Assembly: GCF_000732535.1 (NCBI RefSeq)
Contig: NZ_APNK01000004.1
Location: 124,001-188,000, forward strand
Length of the DNA: 64,000 bases
Source: Salinisphaera hydrothermalis C41B8
GTDB lineage: Bacteria > Pseudomonadota > Gammaproteobacteria > Nevskiales > Salinisphaeraceae
Direction: 5' to 3'
Position numbers and translations under genes: made by a program. The notes under the pieces were generated by a model. It ran no database searches and was not told where the DNA came from. It saw only the letters and a program-made list of their open reading frames with translations. Every line of letters begins with the position of its first letter. Position 1 is the first letter of the stretch. Shown here one piece after another: positions 33,576 to 41,210 of the stretch.

Positions 33576-33652
33576 GTCAAACCGCCAAAATAGCCGTCTC
33601 GCCGTGGCCCGCGCAATACGCGTGCGCGCCGCCTAGCGGTTATGCTGGCGCC

Positions 33653-35146
33653 ATGCCGCGACACGACCCTCACAACAAGACTTCGGCACACCGCCGCCTG
33701 CTTGGCGTTCTACTGCGGCCGCGCTCGATCAACGGCCTGGTCCTGGCCAGCTTCGCGGTCGTGGCGACACCCCTGATGGTCGCGATCGTGGCCAGCGTGG
33801 TGTACGTGAACCGTCTCAATACACAGAGCGAGCGCCTGGTGATGCAAGGCGTCGCCGTCACCCGCGACAGCAAGCGGCTCAATAGCCTGCTGATCGGCAT
33901 GGAACGCAGCGCTCGCCAGTATCGCGTGCTCGGCAGCGACGATTTGCTGCAACGCTTTGCGAGCCAGGCCAAGGATTTCGAAACCGAATTGAAGTCCCTG
34001 GCGAGTTTGCATTTGGACACGGTGCCGAGCTGGAATCTATCGAAACTGCGCACGCAGGTGGCCTCGCTGGCGACGCAACTCGGCACCGGCGATCAACAGA
34101 CCAACAATGTGATCGCGACGTTGAACAGCATCCGCGATGCCACCGACGCGATCGCCGATCAAGGCACGCAGTTCGTCGACCAGGAACTCGATCGCCTGCA
34201 GAGCACCGCCCGTCATGCCCGACTATTTCTACTGGTCTGCGTGTTCGCCCTGATTCCCGCGGCAATCGCACTTGGGTTATTTTTAACCTTCGTGATAACG
34301 CGGCCGTTACGCCAGATCCTGGATGCGGTCGCGCACTTGGGAACGGGTGATTTTTCGCGGCCGGTTTCGATCGTCGCTCCGGCGTCGGAGCTCGATCGGC
34401 TGGGCGAACGCCTGGACTGGATGCGCCAGCGGCTGGCCACGCTCGATGAGGAGAAACAGCAGTTCATCCGACATATGTCGCACGAACTGAAGACGCCGCT
34501 CGCCAGTATTCGCGAAGGAACGGAACTACTCGCGGACGGCTCGGTTGGGCGGTTGAGCCAGGAACAACATGAAGTCGCCACGATTCTGCAGAGCAACAGT
34601 CAGGATCTGGCGACGCTGATCGACAATCTTTTGAATTCCGCGGCGTGGCAGCAGCAGCGGTCCCGGTTGGAGTACGCGGAATGCGATCTGGCCGCGCTGA
34701 TCGCACGCATGATCGAACGCCAGAAGCTGGCCATCGAGGCACGTGGCCTAAACGTCGAGCGCCCACGCTCGTCCGTTTGGCTGACAGCGGATGCGGATCG
34801 CCTGCATTTGATCGTCGATAATCTGCTGGCCAACGCGGTCAAGTATTCGCCGGCCGGCGGCACCATCCGTATCGAGGTCGAGCACGACACGCGAGGGGGG
34901 ACGGATTTATATGTATCGGATGATGGGCCAGGCGTGGCGCCGGCCGAACGCGAACGTATCTTCGAGGCTTTCGTGCGCGGCAGCAGCACGCCCGGCACCG
35001 CCTCGGCCGTCAAGGGCACGGGCATTGGACTCTCGGTGGTTCGCGATTGTGCTCAAGCACATGGCGGACATGCCGACGTGGTCGAGCGTGGCGGCTGCCG
35101 CAGTGTTTTTCATGTCTATATTCCGCCCCAGAATGCGCTGGCCTGA
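33653..35146 (+). CDS. glrK: Sensor histidine kinase GlrK (QseE-like)
   Basis: Inner-membrane sensor kinase. The start at 33653 gives 497 residues with two transmembrane segments (about 27-52 and 190-214) enclosing a helical periplasmic domain of about 135 residues, then a HAMP domain, the H-box FIRHMSHELKTPLASI (His277), the N-box DNLLANAVKYSPAGG and the G-box VSDDGPGVAP. The frame is open further upstream but that part overlaps pmbA. The next two genes encode a QseG-like lipoprotein and GlrR, so the set matches E. coli glrK-qseG-glrR, an envelope-stress-related system controlling small RNAs. The stimulus here is unknown. Confidence 0.88.
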   Translation: MPRHDPHNKTSAHRRLLGVLLRPRSINGLVLASFAVVATPLMVAIVASVVYVNRLNTQSERLVMQGVAVTRDSKRLNSLLIGMERSARQYRVLGSDDLLQRFASQAKDFETELKSLASLHLDTVPSWNLSKLRTQVASLATQLGTGDQQTNNVIATLNSIRDATDAIADQGTQFVDQELDRLQSTARHARLFLLVCVFALIPAAIALGLFLTFVITRPLRQILDAVAHLGTGDFSRPVSIVAPASELDRLGERLDWMRQRLATLDEEKQQFIRHMSHELKTPLASIREGTELLADGSVGRLSQEQHEVATILQSNSQDLATLIDNLLNSAAWQQQRSRLEYAECDLAALIARMIERQKLAIEARGLNVERPRSSVWLTADADRLHLIVDNLLANAVKYSPAGGTIRIEVEHDTRGGTDLYVSDDGPGVAPAERERIFEAFVRGSSTPGTASAVKGTGIGLSVVRDCAQAHGGHADVVERGGCRSVFHVYIPPQNALA

Positions 35147-35687
35147 GAAGCGCAGCGGGCACGCACTTCTTGCTGCGCTGGGGCTCGCCCTGAGCCTGGC
35201 GACGACCGGCTGCGCACACGAGGAGGCCCGCCCCCCGCATGCGTCGCAACAAACCTCGACGGAACTGTCGGCCCCGGCCCTGACCCTACTCGGCTATGCA
35301 CGCCGTCTGGCCCGGACCACGCCGGCCGGTCGCGAAGCCGCCGTGCGCGCCGCGCGGCGCCAGGTCCGCACGGCCCCTGGCGCGGTATCCTATGCCTATC
35401 TCGCACTGGCGCTCGGCTCGCCGCATCAACGGCTCTACACACCCGACGAGGCGGCGCGGTATGCGCGCCTGGCGCTCGATACCAAGCCGGCCCCTTGGGA
35501 CCCGGATGCGCGCCAATACTTAAGCGACTACGCCCGCTTGTATGGCGAACTCACTCAGGATGACGAGACCGACGAGGCCGACCGCCAAATCGCGGACCTC
35601 AAGTCCCGCTTGTCCAACGCGCAGAACAAACTCAAGGCGCTATCGCATATCGAAGATCGCCTGGATACCGTCGAGAATCGTCCGTGA
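35112..35687 (+). CDS. qseG: QseG-like lipoprotein
   Basis: Probable lipoprotein partner of the GlrK sensor. A signal peptide with lipobox LATTGC leads to a lipidated Cys near residue 34 (about 27 from the alternative ATG at 35133, which gives a more typical signal peptide, MRWPEKRSGHALL). The mature part is about 158 residues and largely helical, ending in a coiled-coil-like segment (DRQIADLKSRLSNAQNKLKA). Sequence similarity to E. coli QseG is not obvious by eye; the name rests on position between glrK and glrR. It overlaps the end of glrK, and its TGA stop overlaps the GTG start of glrR. Confidence 0.75.
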   Translation: MSIFRPRMRWPEKRSGHALLAALGLALSLATTGCAHEEARPPHASQQTSTELSAPALTLLGYARRLARTTPAGREAAVRAARRQVRTAPGAVSYAYLALALGSPHQRLYTPDEAARYARLALDTKPAPWDPDARQYLSDYARLYGELTQDDETDEADRQIADLKSRLSNAQNKLKALSHIEDRLDTVENRP

Positions 35688-37048
35688 CCGAACACCGCAA
35701 AGGCCGCCTGCTACTGGTCGACGACGACCCCAGCCTTCGTCGACTGATGACCATTCGACTCGAGGGCGTCGGCCACACCGTGGCCAGCGTCGAAAGTGCC
35801 GACCGGGCGCTCGAAGTGCTGGGCGAATTCGGTGCCGAATGCGTCATCACCGACCTGCGCATGGACGGCATGGACGGGCTCGATCTGTTGCAGCGCCTGT
35901 CGATCAATCATCCCAACGTCCCGGTGATCGTCATCACCGCGCACGGCACCATCCCGGATGCAGTCTCGGCCACTCAGGCCGGCGCGCTCGACTTCCTGGC
36001 CAAGCCCGTCGACAAAGAAACGCTTCTGGCACGCGTCGACCAGGCGCTGGCCCAGGGCGGCATGCCGGCGCGTGATTGGGACAGTATCTGGCAAGCACGC
36101 ATCGTCACCCGCTCGCCCATGATGCGGGAACGCCTGGCCGAAGCCCGCATGGTGGCCGAAACCGACAGCAGCATTCTGATTACCGGCGAATCCGGCACCG
36201 GCAAGGAAGTCATGGCGCGGGTCATGCACGAAGCCAGTCCGCGCGCGGAACATTCGTTCGTGGCACTGAACTGCGGGGCCATGCCCGAACAATTGCTCGA
36301 GTCCGAGTTGTTCGGCCATGAAAAAGGCGCATTCACCGACGCTAAGAGCGCGCAACCCGGGCTGTTTCGCTCGGCCGAAGGCGGCACCATATTTCTGGAC
36401 GAAATCGGCGACATGCCGATCGCGCTTCAAGTCAAACTCTTGCGCGTATTACAGGAACGCGAAGTCCGGCCGGTCGGCGGTCGCCACAGTATCCCGGTGG
36501 ATGTGCGTGTCATATCGGCCACCCATCGCAATTTGGATGAGGCAATCGCCGAAGGCGCGTTCCGGGAGGATCTGTACTATCGTCTCGCCGTCGTGAGCCT
36601 CGCCCTGCCCTCGCTGGCGCAGCGTCCTGAGGATATTGCGCCGTTAGTGCGTCATTTCCTCGACCGCCTCGCCCGCCGCGCCGGCCAGCGGCCAAAGGTT
36701 TATGCGCCCGATGCCATGGAGCGACTGACGGCATACACCTGGCCGGGCAATATCCGTCAGTTGTCGAATGTGGTCGAACATAACGTCGCTCTCACCCGCG
36801 GCCCCGTGATCGGACGTGCGGCCGTGGACAAGGCCCTGGCCCAACACGGCGACCCCGACGCCTCGACCTCCAGCATCCGCCCTCTGGCCCAGGCTCGCGA
36901 CGAGTTCGTCCACGATTATCTCGTCCAGCTGCTGCGGATTACGGAAGGCAACGTCGCGCGTAGTGCCCGACTGGCACAGCGCAACCGTACCGAGTTCTAC
37001 AAGCTGTTGAACCGTCACGCCATCGACCCGGCGCAATTCAAACATTGA
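35684..37048 (+). CDS. glrR: Sigma-54-dependent response regulator GlrR (QseF-like)
   Basis: Two-component activator of sigma-54 promoters. The 454-residue protein has a receiver domain (acidic residues DDD 13-15, phospho-Asp57 in VITDLRM, Lys107), an AAA+ domain with Walker A GESGTGKE (168-175), the sigma-contacting loop GAFTDA (215-220, where most activators have GAFTGA), Walker B GTIFLDEIGDM, and a C-terminal Fis-type HTH (GNVARSARLAQRNRTEFYKLL). It starts with GTG overlapping the qseG stop. Two TGTT/CGTT-N10-GACA sites resembling GlrR boxes lie just downstream of its stop, before a sigma-54 promoter. Confidence 0.92.
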   Translation: MTEHRKGRLLLVDDDPSLRRLMTIRLEGVGHTVASVESADRALEVLGEFGAECVITDLRMDGMDGLDLLQRLSINHPNVPVIVITAHGTIPDAVSATQAGALDFLAKPVDKETLLARVDQALAQGGMPARDWDSIWQARIVTRSPMMRERLAEARMVAETDSSILITGESGTGKEVMARVMHEASPRAEHSFVALNCGAMPEQLLESELFGHEKGAFTDAKSAQPGLFRSAEGGTIFLDEIGDMPIALQVKLLRVLQEREVRPVGGRHSIPVDVRVISATHRNLDEAIAEGAFREDLYYRLAVVSLALPSLAQRPEDIAPLVRHFLDRLARRAGQRPKVYAPDAMERLTAYTWPGNIRQLSNVVEHNVALTRGPVIGRAAVDKALAQHGDPDASTSSIRPLAQARDEFVHDYLVQLLRITEGNVARSARLAQRNRTEFYKLLNRHAIDPAQFKH

Positions 37049-37054
37049 ATCGCC

Positions 37055-37118
37055 TGTTGCCTGTAGACGACAACGACCTGCGCTGTTCCCGTCTCAAGCG
37101 TTGCTTTTTGACGACAAC
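37055..37118 (+). promoter_or_regulatory. Two GlrR-box-like direct repeats (candidate upstream activator sites)
   Basis: Site 1 (37055-37072) is TGTT-N10-GACA and site 2 (37099-37116) is CGTT-N10-GACA. The known E. coli GlrR site is TGTC-N10-GACA. The two 20-bp stretches also resemble each other directly (GTTGC-T-T--GACGACAAC) and are 44 bp apart, about four helical turns. They lie about 160-220 bp upstream of the sigma-54 promoter, a normal distance for activator binding. An AT-rich stretch at 37117-37150 could accommodate bending (for example by IHF). Confidence 0.55.
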
Positions 37119-37159
37119 ATTTTTCTTTTTATAACAGACACTTAAAAACATTCCGCCGC

Positions 37160-37186
37160 AACCGTCTCCAATTGGCGACGGTTTTT
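37160..37186 (+). terminator. Rho-independent terminator after glrR
   Basis: ACCGTC (37161-37166) pairs with GACGGT (37077+100 to 37182, i.e. 37177-37182), loop TCCAATTGGC, followed by TTTTT. It ends the glrK-qseG-glrR operon and insulates it from the downstream sigma-54 promoter. Confidence 0.75.
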
Positions 37187-37249
37187 GCCATCACGTGACG
37201 CGGTACGGCGACGCCCAGTTCGCGAACCTCCCGAAACACCACGTAAGAT

Positions 37250-37277
37250 CATGATTTTAAAAAACATTAAAATCATG
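37250..37277. promoter_or_regulatory. 11-bp-arm palindrome adjoining the sigma-54 promoter
   Basis: CATGATTTTAA (37250-37260) is a perfect inverted repeat of TTAAAATCATG (37267-37277), loop AAAACA. The right arm runs into the -24 element of the sigma-54 promoter (37276-37291), so a protein bound here would compete with sigma-54 polymerase. It could be a repressor operator. No binding protein can be named. Confidence 0.5.
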
Positions 37278-37291
37278 GCACAGGGGTTGCT
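37276..37291 (+). promoter_or_regulatory. Sigma-54 promoter (-24/-12)
   Basis: TGGCACAGGGGTTGCT is a near-perfect match to the sigma-54 consensus (TGGCAC-N5-TTGCW) with the invariant GG (37277-37278) and GC (37289-37290) correctly spaced by ten bases. Predicted start of transcription is about 37302, 35 bases before the EF-hand ATG. Sigma-54 (rpoN) and the activator GlrR are both encoded in this window. Confidence 0.88.
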
Positions 37292-37336
37292 ATACAGAGA
37301 CTTAGATTCGGACAAAAAACGGCACCTGACGCACTG

Positions 37337-37627
37337 ATGACGAACTTCCTCGCGGTCCTGACGGCGGCTCTATTACTCGCTGGCCCCTGGGTCGCGGGAT
37401 ATGCCGGCACCCAGGACGGCGCGGCCCATGCCCCGGCGGCTTGGGCGTCCATGGACGCCAATAGCGATGGGGCGTTGACTCGCGACGAAGTCGCGACGAC
37501 GCCATGGGCTCAGAAGTTCGACCAGATGGATGCGAACGGTGACGGCAAAGTGACGAAAAAGGAGTTCAAGCAGTACGAACGACACATGAAACGCCGGCAG
37601 GCTGAAAGCCAAAACGGCGGTTCGTGA
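37337..37627 (+). CDS. Small exported EF-hand protein
   Basis: A 96-residue protein with an N-terminal signal sequence (hydrophobic residues about 4-22) and two complete 12-residue EF-hand loops: DANSDGALTRDE (40-51) and DANGDGKVTKKE (65-76). Both have acidic residues at positions 1, 3, 5 and a Glu at position 12, so Ca2+ binding in the periplasm is likely. The tail is basic (HMKRRQAES). The gene is preceded by a sigma-54 promoter and follows glrR, so it is probably GlrR-regulated. The Shine-Dalgarno is poor, so translation may be weak. It could be a calcium or envelope-stress sensor; the function is unknown. Confidence 0.8.
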   Translation: MTNFLAVLTAALLLAGPWVAGYAGTQDGAAHAPAAWASMDANSDGALTRDEVATTPWAQKFDQMDANGDGKVTKKEFKQYERHMKRRQAESQNGGS

Positions 37628-37643
37628 TTCGTTGCAAAGTGTT

Positions 37644-37840
37644 CGCGTGATTACGCGATACGGTTTCGCCTGGTCGGGCCGGTTCCCCCGGTCCCCCCTC
37701 GTGCCTCGGCGTTAACGGCCCGGCCAGTGCGATTTAAACCGCCATCCACGTAATCATGCACCCGTTTCGCCGGTCGGGTCGGAGTTTCTCCCGGTCCCCC
37801 CCTCGTGCCTCGGCGTAGCCCGGCCCGACGCGGCGAATTA
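37644..37840 (+). ncRNA. Candidate structured RNA: two tandem 100-nt hairpin units
   Basis: Two units, offset by exactly 100 nt, each begin with a short TTTCGCC-containing stretch and then form a strong hairpin. Unit 1: stem 37671-37681 with 37716-37726 (11 bp, one G-U). Unit 2: stem 37773-37782 with 37820-37829 (10 bp, one G-U). The stems differ in sequence but remain paired, while the loops share CCCGGTCCCCCC and TCGTGCCTCGGCGT. A terminator at 37878-37902 follows on the same strand. The sigma-54 promoter at 37276 is the nearest clear promoter, so the RNA may be the 3' part of the EF-hand transcript or processed from it. The loops are C-rich and could pair with G-rich ribosome-binding sites. 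I match it to no known RNA family. Confidence 0.55.
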
Positions 37841-37877
37841 ACGATAAGAAATAGCTCAGGCTGTTATCAGCCCCTCG

Positions 37878-37902
37878 AGGCCGCCTTGCGCGGCCTTTTT
37901 TT
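37878..37902 (+). terminator. Rho-independent terminator after the tandem hairpins
   Basis: AGGCCGC (37878-37884), loop CTTGC, GCGGCCT (37890-37896), then a run of seven T (37896-37902). It is a strong terminator for plus-strand transcription, so a transcript from the sigma-54 promoter would be about 600 nt. The following gene, mpl, is on the other strand and ends at 38096. Confidence 0.85.
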
Positions 37903-38095
37903 ATGCACGACGTTCCGGCCCAGTGCTTCATCGGCACCAGCCGGCACCTCGCCCCGGACGGTTCGTAACCACGAGGCGCGGCATCTGTCGAAGTGTGATG
38001 GAAGTACGCCGAACGCGTCCCGGCAAACGAAGACGCCGATCATGCGGTACCACGCGGACCGCTACGCTCGCGGATCAGGACGCCCGATACAACGC

Positions 38096-39451
38096 TCAGT
38101 CGCGATCGGCCAATGCCGCAAGCAGCTTGTCGTGAATCCCGCCGAACCCGCCATTGCTCATCACGATCACGACATCATCGGGCCGTGCATCCGCGGCGAT
38201 CGCAGCCACCAGGGCGTCGACATCGTCGATCGCCTGGAAGCGGTCACCGAGCGGCGCCATGGCATGCGCCAGATCCCAGGTGATGCCGGCGTCGTAGCCG
38301 TAAACCCGGTCGGCGTATTCGAAACTGGCAGCCAGGGTAGCCTCATGGACACCGGCACGCATGGTGTTCGAACGTGGCTCGAACGCCACGAGTATCCGGC
38401 CACGCTCGCGGCTCGCGGCCACGCCCTCGAGCGTGGTCCGAATAGCCGTTGGGTGATGAGCGAAATCGTCATAGACCGCGACGCCGCCTGGCGTGCCGCG
38501 CAGCTCCAGACGCCGTTTGACGCCGTGGAAGCGGCCGAGCGCTGCGATCGCCGCCGTGGGCTCGATACCCGCATGCTCCGCCGCCGCGATCGCCGCACAG
38601 GCGTTGGCCGCGTTATGTGCGCCTTTGAGTGCCCAGTTCAATTCGCCGACCGTCGCGTCGCCCTGGCGAATGCGCAGCTGACCGTAATCCGGGCTCAGCG
38701 GCTCAACATGCCAGCCAGCCGCGCCGTTGAACGCGACCCGCGGAGTCCAGCAGCCTTGCGCAATCACCGCATCGAGCGCCGTATCGGCCGCGTTATGCAC
38801 GATGCATCCCGAGCCGGGCACGGTCCGCAGCAGGTGATGGAACTGCCGTTGAATCGCCGCGAGATCGTCGAATATATCGGCGTGATCGAATTCGAGATTG
38901 TTGAGAATGAGCGTCCGCGGGCGGTAATGGACGAATTTCGATCGCTTGTCGAAGAAGGCCGTATCGTATTCGTCGGCTTCGACCACGAAGAACTTCGAGT
39001 CGCCCAGCGCCGCCGACGTACCGAGATCGGCCGCAATCCCGCCGATCAACCAGCCCGGTGCCAACCCCTGATCAATCAGGATATGGGCCAGCATGCTCGC
39101 CGTCGTGGTCTTGCCATGGGTGCCGGCCACCGCCAGCACCCAGCGGCCCGCGAGGACGTTGTCGGCCAACCACTGCGGCCCGGAGGTATAAGCCAGGCCT
39201 CGATCGAGCATGGCTTCTACCGCCGGGTTGCCGCGCGCCATGGCGTTGCCCACCACCACCTGGTCCGGCGCCGGCTCGAGATGCGCCGGGTCGTACCCTT
39301 CCATCACGTCGATACCGGCTTCAGCCAGCTGGGTGCTCATGGGCGGATACAGGCCCTGGTCGGACCCGGTCACCTCGTGCCCGGCAGCGCGTGCCAGCAA
39401 CGCCACCCCGGCCATGAAGGTGCCGCCGATTCCCAGAATATGGATATGCAT
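38096..39451 (-). CDS. mpl: UDP-N-acetylmuramate:L-alanyl-gamma-D-glutamyl-meso-diaminopimelate ligase
   Basis: Peptidoglycan recycling ligase that attaches the recovered tripeptide to UDP-MurNAc. The 451-residue protein begins with the Mpl-type sequence MHIHILGIGGTFMAGVALLA, has the ATP loop VAGTHGKTTTASMLAHIL near residue 110, and VVEADEYDTAFFDKRSKFVHYRPRTLILNNLEFDHADIF, which distinguishes Mpl from MurC. No neighbouring recycling genes are present. Confidence 0.97.
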   Translation of the reverse strand: MHIHILGIGGTFMAGVALLARAAGHEVTGSDQGLYPPMSTQLAEAGIDVMEGYDPAHLEPAPDQVVVGNAMARGNPAVEAMLDRGLAYTSGPQWLADNVLAGRWVLAVAGTHGKTTTASMLAHILIDQGLAPGWLIGGIAADLGTSAALGDSKFFVVEADEYDTAFFDKRSKFVHYRPRTLILNNLEFDHADIFDDLAAIQRQFHHLLRTVPGSGCIVHNAADTALDAVIAQGCWTPRVAFNGAAGWHVEPLSPDYGQLRIRQGDATVGELNWALKGAHNAANACAAIAAAEHAGIEPTAAIAALGRFHGVKRRLELRGTPGGVAVYDDFAHHPTAIRTTLEGVAASRERGRILVAFEPRSNTMRAGVHEATLAASFEYADRVYGYDAGITWDLAHAMAPLGDRFQAIDDVDALVAAIAADARPDDVVIVMSNGGFGGIHDKLLAALADRD

Positions 39452-39484
39452 GACGAGCTCTCGTAGCGGTGCAGCGTGTGCGGG

Positions 39485-40015
39485 TCAGCCGAGTACCGAA
39501 AAGACCAGCATCAGCAGAACCTCGAAACCGAGGGTCACGGCAACGCCCAGCACGATCGGCACGCCAAGCGCGTTGCGATAGATATGGGTATAGATCGCCA
39601 GGCCCCAGATGCCCACCACCAGATACACCAGCGCGAACAACGGCGACGGCATCGGCACCTGCGACGGATCGGTCGCGCTCCGCAGGGCGTCAAGATACGG
39701 CCGCAGGGCGTGCGTGGGCGCCAACATGATCAGCGTCAGCACCGCCCCCGACGAAAACAACGAAGTCGCCGTCTGGTTGAAGCGATTCGACAGGCCACGC
39801 AGGCGCAGAATAGTCGCGGCGTAAAGACCGAGCATGAGCGTCGCCAGCCCGGCTTGCACCAGCGCACCGGCCAATGACCCGACCAAGGCGACCTGAATGA
39901 ACAGAACGATACAATAAGCCGCTATGCTGACCACCAGCGACGACTGATCGCCGGGCATGTCCTGCGGCCCGCGGCGAAACAACATGAGGTCGGCGAGTCG
40001 GCGGGCAAATTCCAT
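39485..40015 (-). CDS. Membrane protein of unknown function (Yip1-like)
   Basis: A predicted inner-membrane protein with four to five hydrophobic segments (SLVVSIAAYCIVLFIQVALV; ALVQAGLATLMLGLYAATI; LFSSGAVLTLIMLAP; LFALVYLVVGIWGLAIYTHI; VPIVLGVAVTLGFEVLLML). It resembles the YIP1-type helical membrane family in pattern, but I cannot confirm that. The ATG at 40013-40015 gives 176 residues; a TTG two codons upstream is an alternative. It starts only 17 bp from the divergent rnd start, so the two genes' upstream signals must overlap each other's coding regions. Confidence 0.8.
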   Translation of the reverse strand: MEFARRLADLMLFRRGPQDMPGDQSSLVVSIAAYCIVLFIQVALVGSLAGALVQAGLATLMLGLYAATILRLRGLSNRFNQTATSLFSSGAVLTLIMLAPTHALRPYLDALRSATDPSQVPMPSPLFALVYLVVGIWGLAIYTHIYRNALGVPIVLGVAVTLGFEVLLMLVFSVLG

Positions 40016-40032
40016 GGTCAACGCGAGATCCT

Positions 40033-41199
40033 ATGAACGAAAAGCTCGATGAAGCCAAGCGCATGATACCGAAGGCGCCCGGCGGCGTCGTCACGATAGA
40101 CGACGACCTCGCGCTGGCCGACCTTGTGGCAGAACTGGCCTCGCGCGAGTGGATCGCCGTCGATACGGAGTTCCTGCGCGAACGGACGTACTATCCGAAG
40201 CTCTGTCTAGTCCAGATCGCCGATACCGATCGCGTCGCGCTAATCGACGTGCTTGCGCTATCCGACCTGCGCCCGCTGGCGGATTTGCTCACGGCAAGCG
40301 ACGTGCGCAAGGTGTTTCATTCCGCCGAGCAGGATCTGGAGGTGCTCTACCATACCTTCGGAGCCATGCCGGCTTCGATATTCGATACGCAGGTCGCCGC
40401 ACCGCTGCTCGGCTTCGATGACCAAATGGGCTATGCCCGGCTGGTCGACGCCCTGCTCGACAAAAAACTGCCCAAGGGCCATACGCGCACCGACTGGAGC
40501 AAGCGTCCGCTGCCGGAGGGCGCCCTCGATTACGCAGCGGACGATGTCCGCTATCTGTCCGTGGCTTATCAGGTCCTGTGTCAGGCGCTGGCCGCCGCCG
40601 GCCGACTCGACTGGCTGGCCGACGATTTCGAACGCATGGTCGAGCCAGATCGGTTCGATGTCGATCCAAGTGCGGCATGGCGACGCATCAAGGCCTGGAA
40701 CCGGCTCGCGCCGAGCGCACAACAGGTCCTGGCCGAACTCGCCGACTGGCGGGAACGCCAGGCCATGGCCAGCGATCGGCCGCGGCGCTGGATTCTCGCC
40801 GACGCCCCACTGATCGCGATCGCCGAGAACCAACCCGAGACAGATCTCGAACTGGCCGATACCCCGGACCTGCCATCCAGGACGCTGGAACGCTACGGGG
40901 ACGAACTACTGGCCTGTGTAGAACGCGGCCGGGCACGCCCATCGGAGGTACTGGACCCAAACGCGGGACCGCCAGACGAGATCACGCGTCGTCGGATCAA
41001 GACCGGGATGCGGGCGCTCACCCGGGCGGCCGAGGCGGCCGATATTCCGCCAGCGGCAGTCGCCAGCCGGGCCGATATCGCTGCCATCGTGGCCGGTCGG
41101 CGCGACGGGCGTCTTCTGCGCGGATGGCGCGCGGAAGTCGCCGGCCATGCCGTCGTCGACGCCATCGAGACGGCCCAGGCCGACGCGGCCCAATCGTAG
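40033..41199 (+). CDS. rnd: Ribonuclease D
   Basis: 3'-5' exoribonuclease involved in tRNA 3' maturation. The 388-residue protein has the DEDDy exonuclease domain: IAVDTEFLRERTYYPKLCLVQIAD (Asp, Glu) near residue 40, FHSAEQDLEVL, and the Tyr-containing DYAADDVRYL near residue 165. A HRDC domain follows (around 210-285) and a second helical region at the C-terminus. An internal ATG at residue 11 (40063) is an alternative start that would leave a larger gap to the divergent gene. Confidence 0.96.
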   Translation: MNEKLDEAKRMIPKAPGGVVTIDDDLALADLVAELASREWIAVDTEFLRERTYYPKLCLVQIADTDRVALIDVLALSDLRPLADLLTASDVRKVFHSAEQDLEVLYHTFGAMPASIFDTQVAAPLLGFDDQMGYARLVDALLDKKLPKGHTRTDWSKRPLPEGALDYAADDVRYLSVAYQVLCQALAAAGRLDWLADDFERMVEPDRFDVDPSAAWRRIKAWNRLAPSAQQVLAELADWRERQAMASDRPRRWILADAPLIAIAENQPETDLELADTPDLPSRTLERYGDELLACVERGRARPSEVLDPNAGPPDEITRRRIKTGMRALTRAAEAADIPPAAVASRADIAAIVAGRRDGRLLRGWRAEVAGHAVVDAIETAQADAAQS

Positions 41200-41210
41200 C
41201 TACAGCAATC

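Noticed and set aside
37644-37840. Minus-strand reading of the tandem repeats as a riboswitch (GAGGCACGAGG and GGGGGACCGGG resemble pieces of some riboswitches)
   Set aside because: No minus-strand promoter or downstream gene; the terminator is on the plus strand; no complete match to a known riboswitch core.
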